Assembly (NCBI GenBank): GCA_007129335.1
Contig: SKVS01000095.1
Location: 1-6,512 of the forward strand
Reading direction: 5' to 3'
From: Spirochaetaceae bacterium
GTDB lineage: Bacteria > Spirochaetota > Spirochaetia > DSM-27196 > Salinispiraceae
DNA length: 6,512 nt
How positions within the stretch are numbered: the first letter of the stretch is position 1; each line of letters opens with the position of its first letter. This document shows positions 1 to 5,427 of this stretch, piece after piece. The notes below the pieces were generated by a model that was not told the DNA's origin, made no database searches, and saw only the letters and a program-made list of their open reading frames with translations. Both the position numbers and the translations under genes were made by a program.

Positions 1-1622
1 GGCATGGTCATGATATCTCCGCCGTATGCCACAACGAAGCCCGCACCACCAGACACACTCAGATCCCGTACCGGGAACTCAAATCCCCGAGGTCTGCCCA
101 AGAGATTCGGGTCAGCGCTGAAGGAATACTGGGTCTTGGCAATACAGACAGGAAGCCGGTCAATTCCCTGGTCTGCGAATTTTTTCATTTTTGTCAGGGC
201 GGTGGATGCAAACTGTACCGAATCGGCACCGTAAACCCTGGTAGCTATAGCCTCAATGGATTCTCGAATGGTCAGTCCGGGTTTTGCCCCATGGTGCCAG
301 GCAGCAGGATCGGTGGTACTGGCTGGCTGGTCAACCTCATCTAAAATAGACAGAATTTCCCGAGCCAGATCCTGACCACCCTTTCCACCTTCAGCCCAGA
401 CCTGGGCAACCTGGGCCTTATAACCATGGTCTCGAATGGCTTTTACCACAAAATCCAGCTCATCTTCGGTATCCTGAGGAAACCGGTTCACAGCGGCAAC
501 TGGCTCAACATGATACACGGTACGCAGGTTTTCCAAATGGCCCAATATATTCGCCATTCCTTTTTTCAGGCATTCGGGATCCTGCTCTCCTCCCCCATGG
601 TGTTTCAGGGCCCGGACAGTGGTAACCACAACCGTTGCATCGGGTCGGACATTTCCCATTGGCCCAACCAAATCGAGGAACTTCTGAGCACCCAGATCAG
701 CACCAAAACCCGCTTCTGTTACCACTACATCTGCCAGGTCCATGGCTATCTTGTCAGCAATGATACTGTTGGTTCCGTGGGCAATATTCGCAAAGGGCCC
801 GCCGTGAACCAGCACAGGGGTGCCAGCCAGGGTTTGTACCAGGTTGGGATACTGGGCTTTATGAAGCACAACAGCCAGAGCACCCTGAGCGCCTATGTCC
901 CGGGCTCGAATGAGCTGACCCTTCTCTCCGGTACCGAGTATTATATTTCCTAATCGCTCCTTCAGGTCCTGTCCGTCCTTGGCAAGGCAAAGAATTGCCA
1001 TGACCTCACTGGCAGCAGTAATGGAAAAACCGCTCAGCCGTATAGCTCCGCTGTCATTTCCTGCTCCCAGAACTACCGAACGAAGGGCGCGGTCATTCAT
1101 GTCAAGAACCCGGTGCCAGGTCATTTTATCCCCGAGCAAACGGGGCTCCAGACGACGGTAGAGATGGTTATCAGCAAGGGCAGTAAGCAGGTTGTGGGCT
1201 GAGGTAACTGCATGAATGTCACCGGTAAAGTGGAGGTTCAAATCCTCCATGGGAACGACCTGGCTCCAGCCGCCGCCCGCAGCCCCTCCTTTAATTCCAA
1301 AAACAGGACCCATAGAAGGTTCCCGCAGGGTAATTGCAACATTTTTCCCCAGCATTGCCAGGGCATCCCCCAGTCCAACCGTGACGGTGGTTTTGCCTTC
1401 TCCGGCTTTCGTTGGGTTCATGGCTGTAACCAAAACCAGCTTACCCTTCCCCTTTGACCGGGGAGTATTTGACTTTTCCCCACTGGATTCAGGTAGTATC
1501 TTGGCCATGTGGGGACCAATTTTGTAGAGTCTGTCCTCCGGAACACCGAGCTTTTGTGCTATACTGGTGATTTCCCGGGGTGTCACACTCTGGGCGATTG
1601 AGAGATCGTTTTGGTATTTCAT
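1..1622 (-). CDS. fhs: Formate--tetrahydrofolate ligase (3' end beyond window)
   Basis: Cytosolic enzyme joining formate to tetrahydrofolate with ATP to give 10-formyl-THF, the entry step of folate one-carbon metabolism. The minus strand reads open for 540 codons from ATG at 1622-1620. Visible motifs: ATP-binding P-loop AGEGKTT (residues 73-79, Lys77); family signature GIKGGAAGGGWSQVVP (109-124); MEDLNLHFTGDIHAVTSAHN (125-144); second signature VTTVRALKHHGGG (333-345); and GDIMTM at the cut end (535-540). The family is usually about 555-560 residues, so only about 20 C-terminal residues are missing at the left edge. No frameshift or lost motif is seen. The start has no Shine-Dalgarno site but lies 6 bases after a perfect TATAAT, so the mRNA is probably leaderless. 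It is divergent from yqhD across 50 bases. Alternative identities are very unlikely. Confidence 0.97.
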   Translation of the reverse strand, partial: MKYQNDLSIAQSVTPREITSIAQKLGVPEDRLYKIGPHMAKILPESSGEKSNTPRSKGKGKLVLVTAMNPTKAGEGKTTVTVGLGDALAMLGKNVAITLREPSMGPVFGIKGGAAGGGWSQVVPMEDLNLHFTGDIHAVTSAHNLLTALADNHLYRRLEPRLLGDKMTWHRVLDMNDRALRSVVLGAGNDSGAIRLSGFSITAASEVMAILCLAKDGQDLKERLGNIILGTGEKGQLIRARDIGAQGALAVVLHKAQYPNLVQTLAGTPVLVHGGPFANIAHGTNSIIADKIAMDLADVVVTEAGFGADLGAQKFLDLVGPMGNVRPDATVVVTTVRALKHHGGGEQDPECLKKGMANILGHLENLRTVYHVEPVAAVNRFPQDTEDELDFVVKAIRDHGYKAQVAQVWAEGGKGGQDLAREILSILDEVDQPASTTDPAAWHHGAKPGLTIRESIEAIATRVYGADSVQFASTALTKMKKFADQGIDRLPVCIAKTQYSFSADPNLLGRPRGFEFPVRDLSVSGGAGFVVAYGGDIMTM

Positions 1623-1638
1623 ACCCCCATTATATACG
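1611..1638 (+). promoter_or_regulatory. Possible promoter for yqhD
   Basis: TTGGTA (1611-1616), a 16-base spacer and TATACG (1633-1638) each match four of six consensus positions. Transcription would start near 1645, leaving a leader of about 28 bases with the ribosome binding site. The -35 would lie inside the first codons of fhs, so the two divergent promoters overlap. An alternative -10, TATATT at 1646-1651, has no acceptable -35. This is a weak call. Confidence 0.3.
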
Positions 1639-1657
1639 CCAAAGGTATATTTGGCAA
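1629..1657 (-). promoter_or_regulatory. Sigma70-type promoter for fhs
   Basis: Read on the minus strand: -35 TTGCCA (1657-1652), a 17-base spacer, and a perfect -10 TATAAT (1634-1629), followed by six bases GGGGGT and the fhs ATG at 1622. A start point 7 bases after the -10 falls on the A of ATG, which predicts a leaderless message. The G run is too close to ATG and too unlike AGGAGG to act as a normal ribosome binding site. The hexamers and spacing are seen directly; the start point is inferred. Confidence 0.75.
1638..1655. promoter_or_regulatory. Inverted repeat, candidate operator of the fhs/yqhD divergent promoter
   Basis: GCCAAA (1638-1643), six bases, then TTTGGC (1650-1655) form a perfect 6+6 bp dyad. 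It lies in the spacer of the fhs promoter and its right arm overlaps the fhs -35. It is also just downstream of the possible yqhD -10. A dimeric regulator bound here would block fhs and could affect yqhD. It could instead be a weak hairpin in the yqhD leader. No regulator gene is visible in the window, so the role is inferred from placement. Confidence 0.4.
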
Positions 1658-1660
1658 AGA

Positions 1661-1665
1661 AAGGA
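1661..1665 (+). promoter_or_regulatory. Ribosome binding site of yqhD
   Basis: AAGGA ends 7 bases before ATG at 1673, a good Shine-Dalgarno distance. It decides the start codon: the reading frame is open from 1580, but the upstream ATG there has no such site and lies inside fhs. The protein from 1673 begins MNNF, as remembered for E. coli YqhD. Confidence 0.7.
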
Positions 1666-1672
1666 AAATCCC

Positions 1673-2845
1673 ATGAATAATTTTACCTATCAGAATCCAA
1701 CCCGTTTAGAATTTGGCAAAGGCACCATATCCCGGTTGTCAGCCCTCATTCCCCGGGACGAAAAAGTCATTCTGCTATACGGAGGAGGCTCCATTAAGCA
1801 AAATGGAGTCTGGGAACAGGTTCATGAGGCCCTGAAGGGATATGATCTTGTAAGTTTTGGTGGAATCGAAGCTAACCCCGATTACGAGACCTGTCTGAAA
1901 AGCCTGGAAGAAATTCATCGAACAAGCCGGACCTTCGTTCTCTCGGTGGGCGGAGGAAGTGTGCTCGATGCAGCGAAATTTATTGGAGCTGCAGCCTGGA
2001 TCCAGAAAAACAAGCCCGAAATCCTTGAAACACACCAGCCCTGGGATCTCATTACCGGGGAGGTTAAAATCCAGGGTGCCCTGCCCATCGGTGCAGTTCT
2101 TACCCTGCCGGCTACAGGATCCGAAATGAATGCCAACTCGGTAATTTCCTGGCGTTCCCAAAAGGAAAAACGGGGATTTGCAAGCCGCCATTTTTACCCC
2201 CAATTCAGCATACTTGATCCGGAAACTACCTTTAGCCTTTCCGAAAGGCAAACAGCCAACGGTATTGCCGATGCCTTTGTCCACGTTGTAGAACAGTATC
2301 TCACCCGGGAAAACAATACCCCTATTCAGGACCGTATGGCCGAGGGCATTCTGAAAACACTCATAACCGAAGGACCCAGGGTCCTGAAAGCTCCCCGGGA
2401 CTACGACCTGCGGGCCAACATTATGTGGGCCTGCACCATGGCCCTGAACGGACTCATTGGACTTGGCACCATACAGGACTGGGCCAGTCACAAAATTGGG
2501 CACGAACTGACAGCTTTATACGGAATTGATCACGGAAGAACCCTCGCAATAGTGCTCCCAGGGGTCTTGGAACATCAGAAACAAGCCAAATCTGCAAAAC
2601 TTTTGCTGTATGCAAAAAACGTCTGGGGTCTGTATCAGGGGGATGACCAGGTACTGATCGATGAGGCAATTGCCCGGACTGTACTTTTCTTCGAATCCCT
2701 GGGAATAGGCACCCGATTCAGAGATTACCCCGGAATAGAAAATGCACCCGAAGAGGTGTCTGCCAAACTAAACGACAACCATATTGGTGAAGAAAAACAA
2801 ATCGACAGTAAGGATATTCGGGAAATACTGGAGCTTCGCAGATAA
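1673..2845 (+). CDS. yqhD: YqhD-type iron-containing (NADPH-dependent) alcohol/aldehyde dehydrogenase
   Basis: A 390-residue cytosolic oxidoreductase of the group III metal-dependent alcohol dehydrogenases, colinear with E. coli YqhD (387 residues) from MNNF to the C-terminus. The family reduces short-chain aldehydes to alcohols with NADPH; Clostridium butanol dehydrogenases belong to the same group. Nucleotide-binding motifs GGGS (37-40) and GGGSVLD (93-99) are present, with TLPATGSE at 144-151. Predicted metal ligands are Asp200, His204 (in DAFVHVVEQY), His273 and His287 (ending GIDHGRT), all conserved. Length and motifs are intact, so it should be active. The true substrate cannot be read from sequence; detoxifying reactive aldehydes or disposing of reductant are the usual roles. 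It stands alone on its strand, divergent from fhs, and the next gene has its own promoter. No terminator is evident after it. Confidence 0.93.
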   Translation: MNNFTYQNPTRLEFGKGTISRLSALIPRDEKVILLYGGGSIKQNGVWEQVHEALKGYDLVSFGGIEANPDYETCLKSLEEIHRTSRTFVLSVGGGSVLDAAKFIGAAAWIQKNKPEILETHQPWDLITGEVKIQGALPIGAVLTLPATGSEMNANSVISWRSQKEKRGFASRHFYPQFSILDPETTFSLSERQTANGIADAFVHVVEQYLTRENNTPIQDRMAEGILKTLITEGPRVLKAPRDYDLRANIMWACTMALNGLIGLGTIQDWASHKIGHELTALYGIDHGRTLAIVLPGVLEHQKQAKSAKLLLYAKNVWGLYQGDDQVLIDEAIARTVLFFESLGIGTRFRDYPGIENAPEEVSAKLNDNHIGEEKQIDSKDIREILELRR

Positions 2846-2940
2846 AGGGCTTACCGGGGCGGCGGGTATCCTTAGAGGGGCAAATGCGGCAAAAGTAAAA
2901 AAGGTTTCTCAAAACATCTATTTCATTCTATAATCAGCAC
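2846..2940. other. Intergenic gap between yqhD and the receptor gene
   Basis: I see no open frame of note and no convincing hairpin with a T-run, so transcription from yqhD may read through into the receptor gene. A G-rich stretch near 2856-2880 does not fold into a good stem. The right end carries the receptor promoter. Confidence 0.6.
2906..2934 (+). promoter_or_regulatory. Sigma70-type promoter for the receptor-cyclase gene
   Basis: A perfect -10 TATAAT (2929-2934) lies 17 bases after TTCTCA (2906-2911), which matches the -35 consensus at four of six positions. Six bases (CAGCAC) separate the -10 from ATG at 2941. The predicted start point coincides with the ATG and no Shine-Dalgarno site precedes it, so the message is probably leaderless. 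The -10 is strong and the -35 moderate. Confidence 0.65.
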
Positions 2941-5244
2941 ATGGAAAACTCTGGAGAATCCACAACCGGCTGGTCGCTGAAAAACCCGGGGATGTTTACT
3001 ATCCCCAGTGTTTTTTTCCTGCTCCTGGTAGCCGCAGCAGTGTATATTGTTACCGCCACAACGTTTTTACCCACCCTTTTTCCCTCCATTGACAGCAGAA
3101 CCTACCAGTATGAGGTTCCCGAACCGGGACACCCGGTCATTCTTCAGGATTGGAAGCCCGAAAATGGGGGATTCGTCCAGCTCCACCACGGCTGGACCTT
3201 CACCTGGGGCAGCTACCTCCAGACCCTTCCCTCTACACAAATCCTGGGCAGCCCGATAACCCTAACAGGCGTTTCAATTCGTACTCCCTGGACCACCTAT
3301 ACCGATCCCCAGGGAAATCCTTTTCCAATTGATGGATTTGCAACCTACCAGTTGATCATGGAACTGCCACCAGAAGTCCCCCTCCTTGCTCTTCGAACCG
3401 GCAGGGTAGCAACAGCAGCCCGTTTTTACTGGAACGGAGAACCCATTGCCCAGCTGGGCAACCCCGGAACACGGCGGCAAAACAGCGACCCGATCTGGAT
3501 AAGCGATACTATTCCCATTCCCCCCGCAGCCCTGGAAAAGGGGAGTTCCCAGGGTATCCATGTACTCACAGTCGAGGTGAGTAATTTTCATGACACAACC
3601 TCAGGACTCGCTTCTACCATGACCCTCTCTACCCTGGAGCAGGCAGCAAAGGTAAATGCTTTTAGTATGGCAAGCAGCTTCTTCATGATGGGTCTTTTCC
3701 TCATTATGAGCCTCTACCATATCTTTACCTACCTGTATCGGAAAACCGAAATTCCCGCCCTCATGTTCGGGCTTATCTGTTCCATACTGGCCCTGCGAAT
3801 TCTAGCCCAGGACGACATGCCCCTGAGCTTCCTCCTCCCGGACATTAGTTTTACCTGGATGGTAAGAATTAATTTCCTCACCTTTACCTTTCTGGTACCG
3901 CCTTTTGTAACTTATTTGAGCCTGCTCTTTCCCTACCGGGGCAACAGGGTTGTCATATGGATTTCCCTGTTTGTCTCAGCCCTGTATTCCATTGCCATTG
4001 TGGGGTATCCCACTTGGATTTTCGGCCGCCTTCTTGTGGCATACCAATTATTTGCCGTAGCCCTTGCTCTGTTTCTCTCGGTGCACCTTGTTGTGGCAAC
4101 ATTTAAACAAAGACCTCACGCCAAACTGCTCATGCTCGGTTTCCTGGCGGTTTTTACTACCATGATTCTGGATATTGCCCGGGCAAATAATCTGCTTTTC
4201 CTCCCCTCCCTGGTACCCCTGGGCATTATGGTCTTTGTTTTCTGCCAATCTCTCATCCTCATTTCCCGGGCAACCGCAGCCATGGAATCAACCGAGGAGC
4301 TGAGCCGACACCTTACCCGGGTCAACCAGGCAATGGTCCGGTTCATACCCCAGGAATTTCTGGCCCACCTTCAAAGGGAAGATATTACCCAGGTCCAACT
4401 GGGTGACTGCCGGCAGCTGCCCATGACCATAATGTCGGGAAATATTCAGAATTTTACTGCCCTCTCCGACAAGCTGACCGCAAAGGAAATGTTCCAGGTA
4501 CTGAACTCCCTCATGTCTTCGGTAGTCCCTATTATCCGGGAGCACCGGGGATACATTGATCATTACATGGGTGAGGGCATACTGGCACTATTCCCCCAGG
4601 GACCACCCAATGCCGTTAATGTAGCCATAGAAATTCAAAAAACCGTACAGAAGGTAAACAGGCGGGTAAAAATTCTGACAGGTATGCCAATTCAATACGG
4701 CATTGCCATTCACTCGGGAGATGTCACCCTCGGTACTTTGGGCGAAGAGTCCCGAATGGACGGTACAGTAGTGAGTCAATCGGTCAATCTTACCAGCAGA
4801 ATTCAGGAGTTAACAAAAATCTTTAATTCAGGCATCATTATTAGCGAACAGATCCGCAATCCTCTGGGTAACAATACTGATTTTTCCCTGCGAGACCTGG
4901 GTTCGTTTTTCATAAAGGGAAAATCAACACCCGTTCAATTATTTGAAGTTTTTGACTGCGACTCCAAACCTTTGTGGACCCTGAAACGGAAAACCCTGCG
5001 TGACTTTGAGCGGGCAGTATACCTGGCAAACCACAAGCAGCAGGATCAGGCCCTGGAAATGTTCCGGACCCTTGCCAAGGCTGCCCTGCCTGATTCTTTT
5101 GCTCCCGAATCCACCAGTACTTCACTTGAAGAGGGTTCAAGAAACCAACAGCAAAATCAGGCAAACAAAAGCAAGGCAATTCAGGATCCAGCAGTACATT
5201 ACTATTTAGCGGTTCTCCATAAGGCCATGGTAAGTCGGGGGTAG
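2941..5244 (+). CDS. 7TMR-DISM-type membrane receptor with degenerate class III nucleotide-cyclase domain
   Basis: A 767-residue inner-membrane signalling protein. Order: N-terminal anchor (about 20-44); extracytoplasmic, beta-rich domain resembling galactose-binding/jelly-roll sensor modules (about 45-235, with GWTFTWGSYL, FYWNGEPIAQLG and VEVSNF); seven membrane helices (about 240-442) ending in a 7TMR-DISM-like FVFCQSLILISRA; linker helix (445-485); class III cyclase homology domain (about 490-672); TPR-like helical tail (about 682-765) interrupted by a Ser/Gln/Asn-rich stretch (about 721-747). Such receptors normally make cAMP or cGMP in response to an outside ligand. Here the metal Asp positions are Asn501 (in GNIQNFT) and Glu545 (in HYMGEG); the purine-selecting Lys and Asp positions are His541 and Gln613; Asn616 and Arg620 (VNLTSR) remain. 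Activity is therefore doubtful. Start 2941 fits the promoter and no better-supported start was found downstream. A terminator follows the gene. Confidence 0.88.
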   Translation: MENSGESTTGWSLKNPGMFTIPSVFFLLLVAAAVYIVTATTFLPTLFPSIDSRTYQYEVPEPGHPVILQDWKPENGGFVQLHHGWTFTWGSYLQTLPSTQILGSPITLTGVSIRTPWTTYTDPQGNPFPIDGFATYQLIMELPPEVPLLALRTGRVATAARFYWNGEPIAQLGNPGTRRQNSDPIWISDTIPIPPAALEKGSSQGIHVLTVEVSNFHDTTSGLASTMTLSTLEQAAKVNAFSMASSFFMMGLFLIMSLYHIFTYLYRKTEIPALMFGLICSILALRILAQDDMPLSFLLPDISFTWMVRINFLTFTFLVPPFVTYLSLLFPYRGNRVVIWISLFVSALYSIAIVGYPTWIFGRLLVAYQLFAVALALFLSVHLVVATFKQRPHAKLLMLGFLAVFTTMILDIARANNLLFLPSLVPLGIMVFVFCQSLILISRATAAMESTEELSRHLTRVNQAMVRFIPQEFLAHLQREDITQVQLGDCRQLPMTIMSGNIQNFTALSDKLTAKEMFQVLNSLMSSVVPIIREHRGYIDHYMGEGILALFPQGPPNAVNVAIEIQKTVQKVNRRVKILTGMPIQYGIAIHSGDVTLGTLGEESRMDGTVVSQSVNLTSRIQELTKIFNSGIIISEQIRNPLGNNTDFSLRDLGSFFIKGKSTPVQLFEVFDCDSKPLWTLKRKTLRDFERAVYLANHKQQDQALEMFRTLAKAALPDSFAPESTSTSLEEGSRNQQQNQANKSKAIQDPAVHYYLAVLHKAMVSRG

Positions 5245-5341
5245 ACTCTCAAGGATTTTTCCTGTCGAACCCATGCTGACCAGTAGAGAGTGTACGGTAG
5301 CCTGTAAAACACACAACATCTGGGGTTTCAGAAACAACATA

Positions 5342-5374
5342 CCCCCCATTCATAGTGGGGGGAATACTTTTTTT
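5342..5374 (+). terminator. Intrinsic terminator of the receptor-cyclase gene
   Basis: CCCCCCA (5342-5348) pairs perfectly with TGGGGGG (5356-5362) around a 7-base loop. After AATAC comes a run of seven T (5368-5374). The site is about 97 bases past the receptor stop codon and before the next promoter. The five-base gap between stem and T-run is slightly long, but the very GC-rich stem supports the call. It separates the two signalling genes into different transcripts. Confidence 0.75.
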
Positions 5375-5392
5375 ACAATGTTCTATACAGCA

Positions 5393-5421
5393 TTGACCGG
5401 GTACCCACATTTCTCTATGGT
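5393..5421 (+). promoter_or_regulatory. Sigma70-type promoter for the 7TM-PAS sensor gene
   Basis: TTGACC (5393-5398, five of six consensus matches), a 17-base spacer, and TATGGT (5416-5421, four of six), followed by six bases (TATTAC) and ATG at 5428. The geometry equals that of the fhs and receptor promoters. With no Shine-Dalgarno site before ATG, transcription is predicted to start at the start codon. Confidence 0.65.
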
Positions 5422-5427
5422 TATTAC

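Larger units (their letters stand above)
5245..5427. other. Intergenic gap between the two sensor genes
   Basis: This gap carries no credible gene. It contains a weak 6 bp inverted repeat (ACTCTC 5245-5250 with GAGAGT 5286-5291), a strong terminator hairpin, and the promoter of the downstream sensor. An in-frame TAG at 5353-5355 shuts the downstream frame, so the sensor cannot begin upstream of it. Confidence 0.7.

Noticed and set aside
426..953. Plus-strand open frame of 175 codons
   Set aside because: It lies antisense to fhs, whose minus-strand translation is clearly the conserved protein; this frame has no recognisable family features.
1580..1672. Upstream extension of yqhD to ATG at 1580
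   Set aside because: It would add 31 residues overlapping the fhs N-terminus with no ribosome binding site, whereas ATG 1673 has AAGGA 7 bases upstream and matches the family N-terminus.
1775..2503. Minus-strand open frame of 242 codons opposite yqhD
   Set aside because: Its length comes from codon bias of the sense gene. The sense strand encodes a full YqhD; no ribosome binding site or family resemblance supports the antisense frame.
2846..2905. Possible terminator after yqhD
   Set aside because: The G-rich stretch lacks complementary arms and no T-run follows; the downstream run is A-rich on this strand.
5245..5291. Inverted repeat ACTCTC ... GAGAGT after the receptor stop codon
   Set aside because: A 6 bp stem around a 35-base loop with no T-run; the hairpin at 5342-5362 is the convincing terminator.
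5318..5335. GTTTC-A-GAAAC mini-palindrome
   Set aside because: The usable stem is about four base pairs with a three-base loop; this is expected by chance and has no T-run or promoter context.
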